Positions 1 to 11,839 of a stretch of DNA of 64,000 bases are shown here, piece after piece. The position numbers and the translations under genes are program-made. Position 1 is the first letter of the stretch. Each line of letters opens with the position of its first letter. The notes beneath the pieces are model-generated. The model was not told where the DNA came from. It did no database searches and saw only the letters and a program-made list of their open reading frames with translations. This DNA is from Gordionus sp. m RMFG-2023 (taxonomy: Eukaryota; Nematomorpha; Gordioida; Chordodea; Parachordodidae): assembly GCF_954871325.1 (NCBI RefSeq), contig NC_088777.1:26885366-26949365 (forward strand). Direction: 5' to 3'.

Positions 1-332
1 GGCAAAAGCTCTCATAAAAACGTCAAATTCTGTCAAATTGGCGGTGAGAATGCTAGATTAGGACAACTATTCCATCAAGAAGAGAATAAACAGTGCAATG
101 ATAAAGAGGCACTAGATATGTTATCGGAGCCTGAACAGATAAATACTTTAGAAGATGTTGATTATTCCAGTAGTAAGGAAAGGGAGGAAGGAACAGAAAA
201 TACGAAAGTGCCGCTAAGGACCACAAATTCCAAAGTCGCAGATGCGATAACTCTTTACCTATTTAGTCGAGCCAATCGGCAGAAGGAAGAATGGTTTTGG
301 AGACTATTGAGGGCCTCTTCTATTACCAACAG
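1..332 (+). CDS. TEX2: TEX2 homologue, exon with the end of the PH-like domain (5' end outside window)
   Basis: The frame is open from the first base. It encodes a polar, acidic stretch and then, at about residues 83-107, a segment ending with LYLFSRANRQKEEWFWRLLR, which strongly resembles the end of the TEX2 PH-like domain (family pattern LYLFGRTGREKEEWFRRF). A CAG/GTTCAC donor follows base 332, leaving two bases of a codon (AG). The exon at 24185 supplies the third base, giving Ser. The reading continues open to 441, but that part is taken as intron. TEX2 is an ER membrane protein of the SMP lipid-transfer group, related to yeast Nvj2, that works at organelle contact sites. Identification rests on family knowledge plus five consistent downstream splice phases. 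Confidence 0.78.
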
Positions 333-559
333 GTTCACTATTTTATTTGATATTTCATTAAAAATGACCTTATGCTATGCTTATGTATTCATCGTTAGCA
401 TATTAGATCCAATTTTTTTAGAAATTAAAATTCAATTATAATTGTCAACCTGGCGTTAGCAGACCCACATCCACTCTTCAGAAAGCATAGAATTAATCTC
501 TAGTGTCTCACTCCGTTGATCTCTTATCGAGTGATTCATTAGAACAATGTCCCAGCCAA

Positions 560-835
560 GCTATTCTAAATCGGGTTACGAATCGCTGTCATCTATCCCA
601 AACTCTTTCTATATTTTAATTGTTCTTTACAATTCGGTTCCAAAGGACACCATTCTTTGCATTGTAGATATTCTAAAGGGCGCTTCCCACGTCATGCAAA
701 CATTAATAATTTAATCTCTAAGGTTCTTAAACGGAACATCCCGAATATTCTAGAGCTTAATCATTTATACCTAAACAACAGAAGACCCGATTATATCCGC
801 CGAATAGGTCTTCTGGTCTTCCTGTAGCTTGGGAT
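560..835 (+). pseudogene. Relic of a LINE-type C-terminal domain
   Basis: From 660 one frame reads HCRYSKGRFPRHANINNLIS, continuing into NIPNILEL and RRPDYI. After a shift, a second frame near 815-835 reads GLPVAWDFGRNF. This matches the order of blocks in a non-LTR retrotransposon C-terminal domain common in invertebrates: GRxPRHxxLND, then IPxxxEP, then GKRPDG, then GKxLxWD, which looks like a restriction-like endonuclease fold. Upstream, 560-600 reads NRVTNRCHLS, similar to the preceding RIAVGLRLG block. At least two frame changes are present. It is probably the end of a 5'-truncated insertion. The clade is uncertain. Confidence 0.45.
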
Positions 836-1930
836 TTCGGCAGAAATTTTGAAAATAAACAAATATTTGGATATCGCTAACTTAATTTTTATTACACCTG
901 TCAACTCTTGGCATTTTTTGTAATTCCTTAAATTTATCACATTATTAGTGAGAAAATTAAGCCAAATAAGTGGTGATCGCAATGAAGTCCTCTTTCAAAC
1001 AAGCCATTACGATGACTATTCATCAAAGTAATTGCATAGCTATTCATGGTTCTATATGGCAATGTCATAAAATATATACTTTTGTTTTTTTTAAATTTAA
1101 TTTTTATCCTGTTATTTGTTTTTAATTTTTATGTATATGTACTAAATTTATAAATTGTTTTTTTATATATGACCTTTGTTTTAAATTCATAATTTAATGA
1201 TAAAATGAATTTATTGTTTAAAAAAAGTATATATATTATAAAAAATTTTATTTTGCCTTTTTTCAATTTTAATTTTGGCGCCTTCTTTTTATTTATTAAC
1301 TTATTTTAAAACTCTAAAATTTTGATTATTTTGTTAAGGCTTGATCCAAAATATCAAAAAATTAATTAGAAAGCTTTCACTTTACCGAAAAACACCCGTA
1401 GCCCAAAAGTTTTTGTGAATTTTCAAAACCTTATCATTAGGTTTCCTTAAAGTTTTAAAATTTTTCAAACAGGTTTTGGCAACCTAACTAATTTAAAAAA
1501 ACTATTTTATTTTATTAAGATATTCAAATCAGAGTGTCGCCTGTTAATATTCTGTTTAGTTATAGTTTCAATAAGATAAAATTATTAAGGCTTAGGTTTG
1601 GTTCAGGTTAAGGAATTTTTTAAAAGTTCAAGTTTAAAAATATTTAATAAGGTTCATAAAAGTTCAGTATTTATTATTTTTTATATAGTAGCTCTATATA
1701 ATTTTAATCTTATGTTATCATAAATACAGAAATAAGAATAATTCTATTAAAAATGTATAAATTTGTATAAAGATCAAAACTGAGCGAGCTTAACTCTAAG
1801 TAAATGGTGGAGTGCATTCTTATATATATCCAAAATCCCCCATTTATTATAACTATAATCAAATTAGATTTTACGCCTTCATTACCCTATTTTATAAACT
1901 TTTCTTAAATTGTTTTTATCAGATTATTTA
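836..1930. other. AT-rich intron sequence, nothing recognised
   Basis: Mostly A/T runs. I see no coding stretch, terminal repeats or tandem structure that I can support. Confidence 0.5.
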
Positions 1931-2872
1931 AAATTTCTAGAAACGTGTTAAGACATTAAAACATCTCTTCTATTTAGTTCGAATGGCATAGCCTACGATC
2001 AAGGCATTCAACAGGGAGGGGGGGGCACTTGAACCTCTTTTATTTTGCCTTATAATATCGTCCATGATATTTAATCTCAATTTGGACCTAAGTATTTGGC
2101 ATCTTGACTATTTAAATATCTGGGGTGCTCTACCTTAAATAATCGTATTTTAAATTTTCTTGAAGTCAATTCTAAAAATGTAGGACTCATCTTTAAGGTC
2201 TAAGACGGAAATTTGTTCCTCGATAATACCTCCATTAATTTACCGATCTAAATAATTGTCGAACAATAGCCTATCAATTAAGCTCACCATTAGCCATTAA
2301 AATTTATTTTAATAATGAATTATAATATGTATCAAAATCTAAATCAATCAAAAATTAATCATTTTTTGAGGATTATCATCTAGATATTGTTATTTTAAGC
2401 ATTTTTTTTGTTTTTTCAAATAAAAATGGGTGACCGTTTAAATGAAAGTTAATTTTTGATTGATTTAGATTTTGATACATATTATAATTCTTTATTAAAA
2501 TAAATTTTATTGGCTAAAGGTGAGCTTAATTGATAGGCTATTGTTCGACAATTATTTAGATCGGTAAATTAATGGAGGTATTATCGAGAAACAAATTTCC
2601 GTCTTGGACCTTAAAGATGAGTCCTACATTTTTAGAAGTGGCTTCAAGAAAATTTAAAATACGATTATTTTAGGTAGAGGACCCCAGATAGTTCTATAGT
2701 AAAGGTGCCAAATACTTAGGTCCAAATTAAGATTTAATATCATGGACGATATTATAAGGCAAAATAAAAAAGGTTCAAGTGCCCCCTCCTGTTGAATGCC
2801 TTGATCGTAGGCTATGGCATTCGAACTGAATAGAAGAGATGTTTTAATGTCTTAACACGTTTCTAGAAATTT
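1931..2872. mobile_element. Foldback element with long inverted arms (about 400 bp), no coding
   Basis: The left arm (from AAATTTCTAGAAACGTG at 1931 to about 2357) recurs in reverse complement from about 2436 to 2872, which ends CACGTTTCTAGAAATTT. Arms include GGACCTAAGTATTTGGCA and its reverse complement, and GAACAATAGCCTATCAATTA and its reverse complement. A loop of about 80 bp, with AAATAAAAATGGGTGACCG, lies between. A poly-G run sits at about 2020. No open frame is present. Long arms with a short loop fit a foldback-type DNA transposon or a MITE; the superfamily is unknown. Confidence 0.6.
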
Positions 2873-3359
2873 TTATTATCATTTAGATATTGTTATTTTA
2901 AGCATTTTTTTTGTTTTTTCAAATAAAAATGGGTGTCCGTTTAAATAAAAGTTAATTTTTGATTGATTTAGATTTTGATACATATTATAAATCATTATTA
3001 AAATAAATTTTAAAGGTGAGCTTAATTGATAGGCTATTGTTCGACAATTATTAAGATCGTTAAATTAATGGAAGTATTATCGAGGAACAAATTTCCGTCT
3101 TGGACCTTAAAGATGAGTCCTACATTTTTAGAAGTGGCTTCAAGAAAATTTAAAATACGATTATTTTAGGTAGAGGACCCCAGATAGTTCTATAGTCAAG
3201 GTGCCAAATACTTAGGTCCAAATTGAGATTTAATATCATGGACGATATTATAAGGCAAAATAAAAGAGGTTCAAGTGCCCCCTCCTGTTGAATGCCTTGA
3301 TCGTAGGCTATGGCATTCGAACTGAATAGAAGAGATGTTTTAATGTCTTAACACGTTTC
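2873..3359 (-). repeat. Half copy of the foldback element (loop plus one arm)
   Basis: This segment repeats 2385-2863 in direct orientation, starting in the loop (ATTGTTATTTTAAGCATTTT) and ending CTTAACACGTTTC just before the LTR at 3360. It matches the inverted segment 9773-10271 better than it matches the left arm at 1931; for example all three share the AGTTCTATAGTCAAGGTGCC type sequence in one or other strand. It is therefore the outer part of the left arm of the large palindrome. Confidence 0.6.
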
Positions 3360-3525
3360 TGATGAAATCAATTTTTATTATAAATTTAACAATTTTTACC
3401 TTTTGTATCGCAGTATATATATATTTTACAAAACATACAATTAATCGTCGTACACAATTAATAATATATATATTTTAAATTCATCATATATTTAATTGCC
3501 TTTGAGGCTAATTGTTTTTATTACA
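3360..3525 (-). repeat. Gypsy LTR, 166 bp (minus orientation)
   Basis: Reads TGTAATAAAAACAATTAGCC to TTTCATCA on the minus strand, with TG/CA ends. It differs from the LTR at 9607-9772 at about 5 of 166 positions by hand count. Confidence 0.8.
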
Positions 3526-6500
3526 TCTATTCTCTCCTTTTTTGGGCTCTCGATTTGAAACGGTATAAATTGTTTTCTTATCCGTTTTGGATAACGGCTG
3601 CTTGTACTTTCGTTCTCTACCACCGTTTGCTCATTACTGTCGATTTTCATCTTATCATTTATGATGGTGTCTTTGTTTATTGAGTCTTGTATTGGGTCCA
3701 TGTCTTTGGTCACCAATTCGTGTATAGGATCTATGTCTTTTGCTATCGAATTTTGTATATGATCATTTTTATTTATTTGTGGTGTAGTTTGCATCGTTTC
3801 TTCTTCTCTTCCCTCCTCACTATTTTTTAAATCGGAGTTGTCGAACCTATGTTTTAACTGATTAATATGTCTTCTCCATACCCCTAATTTAGTTTCAACT
3901 AAAAACGTCATTGGTCCTGTTCTTTTAACGATGATACCTGGTATCCAATTATTTTTTTAAAAATCTTTTGCATATATTTTTTCATTTATATTAAAAAAAC
4001 CTGGTAACTGAGGTATATATGGATGAGGATAAATTGGTTTTATTAATTGTAAAGGTCCTATGGGTTGAAATTTAAGCATAATTGAACTTGGTGATTGTTT
4101 TGTGGTTATTTGTGGCGTATTTCGATATTTAAACAAAAAATCTTGTATTTTATTATAATCATTATGTTTTTTTAAAATTTTTTTAAAAGTTTGTACTAAT
4201 CGCTCGGCTTCTCCGTTGGTTCTAGGGTGGTATGTGACACTATATACATTTTTAATTGATAATTGTTTGCAAAATAAACTAAATTCTCTACTTTGAAATG
4301 GGGGGCCATTATCCGTAACAATCGTATTGGGGTAACCGAAAATTGCAAAAAGTCTTAACAACAATTTTCTTACTTCAGTAAAATTATTCGTCGTCATTTT
4401 TTGTATTTTAGGCCATTTACTAAAACTATCTATTATTACGAGATATATATCTCCGTTAATTGGTCCGGCAAAATCTAAATGAATTCTTCCCCATGGTTTA
4501 TTTGCGGAGGGCCATTTCCCTATGATCGTTTTGCCAGGATTATTTGTTTGACATAATTCACAATTCTTACCGTGTAATTCGATATCTTCGTTAATATTCG
4601 GCCACCAAACGTTCTCTTGTGCCAATAATTTTGTTTTAGTATAACCCTGATGCCCCATATGTAAAAAAGACAAAATATTTACTTGTAATTTTTTTGGAAT
4701 TATGGTTCTTAATCCCCATAATATACACCCTGCCTCCATCGTGAGTTCATTTCGGCGCTGGAAAAACGGTTTTTGATTTTCCTCTATTATCTTTGGCCAT
4801 CCAGTTGTAAGGTAACGTGAAACTTTTGATAATACCGGGTCATTTCTTGTGTGTGTTTTTATATCTAACGCTGAAATAAATTGTGGAGCATCCGATACTA
4901 TTAAATTAATATCTAACTCTTCCCAAGCAGATGATTTACCGTCAATTGGAAACCGGGAAAGCATATCCGCATTACTATTTTTTTTCGTCCCTCGAAGTTG
5001 CAATTCATAATCATAATTTGCTAGTAGTAATGACCATCTTACTAATCTTGATGACATATCTGTTATTCTTTTATGTGGATTAAGTAACGATATTAGGGGT
5101 TTATGGTCAGTAATGATAATGAAATGTCTGCCAATTAAATATGGTTTAAATTTAATTAATCCAAATATAATTGCTAAAGCCTTACTCTCTATCTGACTGT
5201 AATTTCGTTCGGCAGCATTTAATGTTCGAGACGCGTATCCAATCGGTTTTTCCTCGTTGTTAATGATATGAGAGATAACTGATCCTATTCCATGTTGAGA
5301 CGCATCAGCAGCTAGAATTATCGGTTTTTCCGGATTATAATGTGTTAAAATTGGTGCTTCTGATATTAATTTTTTAAATTTATTAATCACTATTGTTTCA
5401 TTATTTGTCCATTTCCATGGCACATCTTTCCTTAAAAGCCTATATAATGGAGCGGCAATAGTCAAAAAATTGTTTATAAGTTTTTGATAATAATTTATTA
5501 TACCGATAAAAGCTTGTAATTCTTTGACGTTTTTTGGTAATGGTGCGTCTAAAATTGCATTGACATTCTTATTTGTTGTCGTAATTCCCTCTTCGCTAAC
5601 GGTATGACCTAAGAATTCAATCTTTTCTTTAAAAAAATCACATTATTTTAGATTTAATTTCATACCGTTTATTTCTAACGTCTTTAATACATTTATCAAA
5701 TTTTTCTTATGACTCTCAATTGATTCCCCCGTAATTATTATATCGTCCAAATATACCGCTACTCCAGGTAATCCCTTTAATAATGAATCCATTGCTTGTT
5801 GAAAAATCGCTGGCGCTGAAGCTACCCCAAACGGAAGTCGTGTGAAACGATACAATCCACTAGGCGTGTTGATTACTAACAGCTTTTTTGCCTCCTCATC
5901 TAGCTCTATTTGAAAATACGCTTCGGATAAATCTAATACTGTATATTTACACCCATTACCTAGTGTGGCTAATAATTCATTAATTCTGGGTAAAGGATAT
6001 TTATCTATCAAAATATTTGCATTAACCGTTTGTCTGAAATCACCGCAAATTCGTAAAGATCCATCTTTCTTCAATACGGGTACAATCGGAGAAACGATAT
6101 TCGAGTATTTTAGTCTTTCTAAAACTCCCATGGATTCCAGTCGTTGTAATTCCGTTTCGAGTTTTGCCTTCCACGCAAATGGTATCGGTCTACTTTTCAT
6201 ACATTGAAACTGTGGGTTGGATTTTACCGCTAAACTGGCCTTAAAACCTCTTAGTAAACCTAATTTTTTAGTGAACAATAAGGAAAATTTATGTACAATA
6301 TTATCCTCCCAAACCTCATTAACTATATTACATTGATTTATTTTATTAATTTTAATTTGTTTATTAGGTTTCTACCTATCAAGTTAATCCCATTGTTTAC
6401 AATAATAAATTCATGATATATAACTTTATTCATATAATTAACGGGTAATATACACTTACCTTTAATATTGATCATTACATTATTATAAGATTTTAAAATA

Positions 6501-7417
6501 ATATCCGTTATTGTTACTGGTATTTTTAAACGGTAAACGTCTTCTATATTTAAAATGGAGACTGCCGATCCTGTGTCAATTAAAAATTTAATATAAATTT
6601 TATCTATCAATAATTTCACCTCAAATTTTTCTCGAGACTCCTCTGGAAATTCCCAATCCTCAAAACTTTCTCGCTCATTTTCTGGAACAACTATCGTTCG
6701 AATATATTCTTTCTTCCCACGATTCCTTCTGCATACTTTTTGTAAATGTCCTTTTATCCCACAATTATGGCAGATGGCATTTAAATTAGGGCACTTTGGT
6801 TTTATGTGATCTCCTAATCCACAACAATAGCAAATAATTTTTGATACTGGTTTGTACTTGTCATACTGCTCCCTTGTTACTGTTTTTGAGATTTTATTTA
6901 TCTCCTTCCCTGCAGATAATTTTTCATACGATATCATTTCTGTAGTCTCCATTGCGGTCGCGATTTGTATTGCACTTTCTCATGTCAAGTCCTGCGTGTT
7001 AATTAATTTCATTAATATTTTTTCATTATTAATTCCTGACACTAATTTGTCCCGCTATACTGTATTATACATATCTTTAAATTCACACGTCTTCGCCTTT
7101 ATCTTTAATTTATTAATATACTCTACGATGGTTTCATCTTTTTCTTGTTCCATTTTAAAGAAATAATATCTTTCTAATATGAAGTTTGTCTTCTTCATAT
7201 AATAATTTTTTAAAAGTTTAATTATGTAATCATATGATATTTCCTCTAATGTCTTTGGCAAACACAAATTAAATAATTTAGAATAAACCTCTAATCCAAT
7301 ATTCGCTAATATTAATGATTTTTTATCTTCTATTTTTCCGATTTTAAATATGAATTCCATTTTTGATAAATAAACTTCCATATTGCACTCCTTTATATTA
7401 TATTTCTCCATTTGAAA

Positions 7418-7428
7418 CGACTGCGCCA
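7418..7428 (-). other. Primer binding site matching tRNA-Ser
   Basis: The minus strand reads TGGCGCAGTCG, the complement of the CGACTGCGCCA 3' end of many metazoan tRNA-Ser species. The same primer is used by the Drosophila 17.6/297 group. The likely gag start ATG overlaps its first bases (ATGGCGCAGTCG, giving M-A-Q-S). Confidence 0.65.
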
Positions 7429-7434
7429 TTGTGA

Positions 7435-7600
7435 TGTAATAGAAACAATTAGCCTCAAAGGCAATTAAATAAATGATGAATTTAAAATATATATATTATT
7501 AATTGTGTACGACGATTAATTGTTTGTTTTGTAAAATATATATATACTGCGATACAAAAGGTAAAAAGTTGTTAAATTTATAATAAAAATTGGTTTCATC
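7435..7600 (+). repeat. Gypsy LTR (plus orientation) at the centre of the palindrome
   Basis: Starts TGTAATAGAAACAATTAGCC and ends near TTTCATCC. It abuts the tRNA-Ser primer site of the minus copy on one side and pol sequence on the other. The junction TGATGTAATAG shares a few bases with the expected LTR end of the minus copy. Confidence 0.75.
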
Positions 7601-9606
7601 CAAAAAACCTCAAAGAATTACAAGCTTTTATCGGTATAATAAATTATTATCAAAAACTTATAAACAATTTTTCGACTATTGCCGCTCCATTATATAGGCT
7701 TTTAAGGAAAGATGTGCCATGGAAATGGACAAATAATGAAACAATTGTGATTAATAAATTTAAAAAATTAATATCAGAAGCACCAATTTTAACACATTAT
7801 AATCCGGAAAAACCGATAATTTTAGCTGCTGATGCGTCTCAACATGGAATAGGAGTTATATCTCATATCATTAACAACGAGGAAAAACCCATTGGATACG
7901 CATCTCGAACATTAAATGCTGCCGAACGAAATTACAGTCAGATAGAGCGTAAGGCTTTAGCAATTATATTTGGATTAATTAAATTTAAACAATATTTAAT
8001 TGGCAGACATTTCTTTATCATTACTGACCATACCCCTAATATCGTTACTTAATCCACATAAAAGAATAACAGATATGTCATCAAGATTAGTAAGATGGTC
8101 ATTACTACTAGCAAATTATGATTATGAATTGCAACTTCGAGGGACGAAAAAAAATAGTAATGCGGATATGCTTTCCCGGTTTCCAATTGACGGTAAACCA
8201 TCTGCTTGGGAAGAGTTAGATATTAATTTAATAGTATCGGATGCTCCACAATTTATTTCAGCGTTAGATATAGAAGCACACACAAGAAATGACCCGGTTT
8301 TATCAAAAGTTTCTCGTTACCTTACAACTGGATGGCCAAAGATAATAGAGGAAAATCTAAAACCGTTTTTCCAGCGCCGAAATGAACTCACGATGGAGGC
8401 AGGGTGTATATTATGGGGATTAAGAACCATAATTCCAAAAAAATTACAAGTAATTATTTTGTCTTTTTTACATATTTGGCATCAGGGTTATACTAAAACA
8501 AAATTATTGGCACAAGAGAACGTTTGGTGGCCGAATATTAACGAAGATATCGAATTACACGGTAAGAATTGTGAATTATGTCAAACAAATGATCCTGGCA
8601 ATAAAACGATCATAGGGAAATGGCCCTCCGCAAATAAACCATGTGGAAGAATTCATTTAGATTTTGCCGGACCAATTAACGGAGATATATATCTTGTAAT
8701 AATAGATAGTTTTAGTAAATGGCCTGAAATACAAAAAATGACGACGAATAATTTTACTGAAGTAAGAAAATTGTTGTTAAGACTTTTTGCAATTTTCGGT
8801 TACCCCAATACGATTGTTACGGATAATGGCCCCCCATTTCAAAGTAGAGAATTTAGTTTATTTTGCAAACAATTATCAATTAAAAATGTATATAGTGTCA
8901 CATACCACCCTAGAACCAACGGAGAAGCCGAGCGATTAGTACAAACTTTTAAAAAAATTTTAAAAAAACATAATGATTATAATAAAATACAAGATTTTTT
9001 GTTTTATCGAAATACGCCACAAATAACCACAAAACAATCACCAAGTTCAATTATGCTTAAATTTCAACCCATAGGACCTTTACAATTAATAAAACCAATT
9101 TATCCTCATCCATATATACCTCAGTTACCAGGTTTTTTTAATATAAATGAAAAAATATATGCAAAAGATTTAAAAAAAAATAATTGGATACCAGGTATCA
9201 TCGTTAAAAGAACAGGACCAATGACGTTTTTAGTTGAAACTAAATTAGGGGTATGGAGAAGACATATTAATCAGTTAAAACATAGGTTCGACAACTCCGA
9301 TTTAAAAAATAGAGAGGAGGGAAGAGAAGAAGAAACGATGCAAACTACACCACAAATGAATGAAAATGATCATATACAAAATTCGATAGCAAAAGACATA
9401 GATCCTATACACGAATTGGTGACCAAAGACATGGACCCAATACAAGACTCAATAAACAAAGACACCATCATAAATGATAAGATGAAAATCGACAGTAATG
9501 AGCAAACGGTGGTAGAGAACGAAAGTACAAGCAGCCGTTATCCAAAACGGATAAGAAAACAATTTATACCGTTTCAAATCGAGAGCCCATAAAAGGAGAG
9601 AATAGA

Positions 9607-9772
9607 TGTAATAGAAACAATTAGCCTCAAAGGCAATTAAATATATGATGAATTTAAAATATATATATTATTAATTGTGTACGACGATTAATTGTTTGTT
9701 TTGTAAAATATATATATACTGCGGTACAAAAGGTAAAGATTGTTATATTTATAATAAAAATTGATTTCATCA
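9607..9772 (+). repeat. Gypsy LTR, 166 bp (plus orientation)
   Basis: TG...CA ends (TGTAATAG to TTTCATCA), same length as 3360-3525. The 5 bp beyond it (GAAAC) are the inverse, not the repeat, of the 5 bp before 3360 (GTTTC), so no direct target duplication brackets the pair. Confidence 0.8.
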
Positions 9773-10271
9773 GAAACGTGTTAAGACATTAAAACATCTC
9801 TTCTATTCAGTTCGAATGCCATAGCCTACGATCAAGGCATTCAACAGGAGGGGGCACTTGAACCTCTTTTATTTTGCCTTATAATATCGTCCATGATATT
9901 AAATCTCAATTTGGACCTAAGTATTTGGCACCTTGACTATAGAACTATCTGGGGTCCTCTACCTAAAATAATCGTATTTTAAATTTTCTTAAAGCCAATT
10001 CTAAAAATATAGGACTCATCTTTAAAGTCCAAGACGGAAATTTGTTCCTCGATAATACCTCCATTAATTTAACGATATAAATAATTGTCGAACAATAGCC
10101 TATCAATTAAGCTCACCTTTAGCCAATAAAATTTATTTTAATAAAGAATTATAATATGTATCGAAAAATCAAACAAAAATTAACTTTCATTTAAACGGAC
10201 ACCCATTTTTATTTGAAAAAACAAAAAAAATGCTTAAAATAACAATATCTAGATGATAATCCTCAAAAAAT
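9773..10271 (+). repeat. Half copy of the foldback element (right end of the palindrome)
   Basis: Begins GAAACGTGTTAAGACATTAA directly after the LTR and runs through the arm and the loop (ACACCCATTTTTATTTGAAA), ending near CTCAAAAAATG. It is the reverse complement of about 2873-3359 plus a little of the loop. Confidence 0.6.
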
Positions 10272-11206
10272 GTGTTGATATTCTAAATGCTAGGAAAGGA
10301 AATATAATAACTTTTAATATATAAATATGATAAGAGAAAGTCATAACTTATATGATAAAAAGAAATTTTTTCTGATCGTCCTCAAAAATCGACATTTTCT
10401 CACAGTCTTGTGCGCAAAATGCCATATTAACAGAAACTTGCTTACAAAAAGCTTGGCAACTTTTCCCCAATTGAAACGACTAATAACATTCAGTTTGCAC
10501 CCATCGTTTAATTTTTTAAAATATTTAGCTCATCAAATAATAATATAAATGATTGAACACAGGGAATTACTATTGCTTAAGTAAAACATTCAATTATAAA
10601 TTTTAAATTTAATTATTGTTCCTTTTTTGGAACACAATTATGCTTTTCTTAATTTTTTTATAATTAGTATAAACTTTTAAAAATCATATTTATTATCTTG
10701 ATTTTTAAATGTTTTAATTTTTTTTTTCTCCCTTTTCTAATTATAAAGCAAATATTATATTTAATGAGAAATAATTAGTCATACTCTTTCCTAGGGTGAT
10801 GACCACGAATCTTTAAATAATTTGAAATAATAGATTTTCGAAGCTAACTTTTTGCTTCTCTTGAAATATGGGATTTTAAGCTCTATAGCTAATTACTTTG
10901 AGAAGAATATTAGTTTTTCCTAACATACACGATGTTGAAGTTATAATTGGCATAGAGATATTATTTGTTAATAAATGTGCTTATTACATATTTTCCTTTC
11001 AGCTATTTTTAGTAAGTCATGATTTTTATGCGAGGGAGGGAATAGGTCAATTCCCAATACATTTATCTACCATTATTCCATGACATGAGGGGAATCCATT
11101 GGGTGCTGATTAATTATTAGGTGATGAATCGTGAGTTTTAAGTTTTGATGGTACGTTGACTGCTTATAAGACACTTTGAATCATTTTATTGATTTTATTA
11201 TGTCTA
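10272..11206. other. AT-rich intron with a solo hAT end at about 10364-10430
   Basis: 10364-10430 reads CTGATCGTCCTCAAAAATCG and continues into GCGCAAAATGCC, closely matching the end of the hAT element at about 16798-16865. It is a stray fragment of that family. No gene is recognised in the rest. Confidence 0.4.
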
Positions 11207-11692
11207 TAGTGCGCACAAATTAAGCGTTTGCCTTTTCCCGGACTTTTTTAATAAAAAAATGTAGCGCAGCCTTTATTTAAATTGAGGGCTACATTTTTAT
11301 ATTATAATTAGTAATATCGATTCAATATGTAAATTATTTTATCGACTGTCTTTTTATTTATTTCATTTAGAAATATTCCATTTTAAAAGATAAGTTTTTA
11401 TATTTTGTTTCATTTTATATGATATTAAATTTATTTATTATTAAAGTGCCCTCCTTATTATTCTTATCTTTATAATAAGGTTTTGTTGCATTCCTTGCTA
11501 AATATTCGAGTTCTTAAAGAACGTATCATAAACCACTTACAAAATGAATAAATTAAAATATTTAAAAAAAACAGACCAGTTAGCGTTTTTCAAAATGGTT
11601 TATAACCAAACGGTAATTTGACTAACTTGCACGATGCTATTTGAATTGTATAATTTGCAACTCATTAAAACGCTCAATTTGTGCACACAATT
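11207..11692. mobile_element. MITE with GTGCGCACAAATTAAGCG-type ends
   Basis: Left end GTGCGCACAAATTAAGCGTT and right end AACGCTCAATTTGTGCACAC are imperfect inverted repeats of about 20 bp bounded by A/T-rich flanks (TA possible). The 480-bp interior has no coding and an internal hairpin (ATGTAGC...GCTACAT near 11260-11297). It resembles a Tc1/mariner-type MITE. Confidence 0.4.
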
Positions 11693-11839
11693 ATATATAT
11701 ATGCATTGAACAGGCAATCAAGCGGGTGTCTAGCTTTGGAATAACGAGTATACCACCTTTGAAAATTATAAAGTTTGGTTATAATTGCGCTTAGCTGGGT
11801 AGCTTTTGCATACCGAATATAGTCATTTGTTAAAGGAAA

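Larger units (their letters stand above)
3360..7434 (-). mobile_element. Ty3/gypsy retrotransposon, minus-strand copy (broken, young)
   Basis: Reading on the minus strand, the parts come in gypsy order: gag from about 7430; a zinc-knuckle region (CYCCGLGDHIKPKC, CHNCGIKGHLQKVC) and an aspartic protease (LIDTGSAVSILN) at about 6950-6340; reverse transcriptase (YLDDIIITG) at about 6280-5640; RNase H, HHCC zinc finger and DDE integrase at about 5470-3960; then a hydrophilic tail to about 3490. Its 3' LTR is 3360-3525. At the other end, in place of a same-strand LTR, lies an LTR in the opposite direction (7435-7600). The element is broken, with a handful of breaks. LTR copies about 96-97% alike by hand count suggest a young insertion. 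Confidence 0.85.
7435..9772 (+). mobile_element. Ty3/gypsy retrotransposon, plus-strand partial copy (broken)
   Basis: LTR 7435-7600 is followed directly by late reverse transcriptase/RNase H sequence (from about 7601), then the zinc finger and DDE integrase (FAGPINGDIYLVIID, VTDNGPPFQS) and the C-terminal tail, ending in LTR 9607-9772. The protein is nearly identical to the minus-strand copy. Gag, protease and most of the reverse transcriptase are absent, so it is an incomplete copy with a few further breaks. It forms the right arm of the large palindrome. Confidence 0.8.
2873..10271. repeat. Large palindrome: inverted arms of about 2.7 kb around a 2-kb spacer
   Basis: Left arm 2873 to about 5540 consists of half foldback, an LTR and the integrase and RNase H end of a gypsy element. 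It recurs in reverse complement at about 7600 to 10271. The arms differ by only a few percent by eye, including in the foldback DNA outside the LTRs. Because the match continues past the LTR ends (CTTAACACGTTTC before 3360; GAAACGTGTTAAG after 9772), two independent gypsy insertions do not explain it. An inverted duplication after insertion, or an assembly fold-back, does. Confidence 0.65.

Noticed and set aside
333-441. Hydrophobic segment LCYAYVFIVSILDPIFLEI as a membrane helix of the first gene
   Set aside because: It lies after a good CAG/GT donor whose phase fits the next exon, so it is intron read-through.
791-982. Minus-strand frame of 63 codons
   Set aside because: It overlaps the LINE relic on the other strand and shows no family resemblance.
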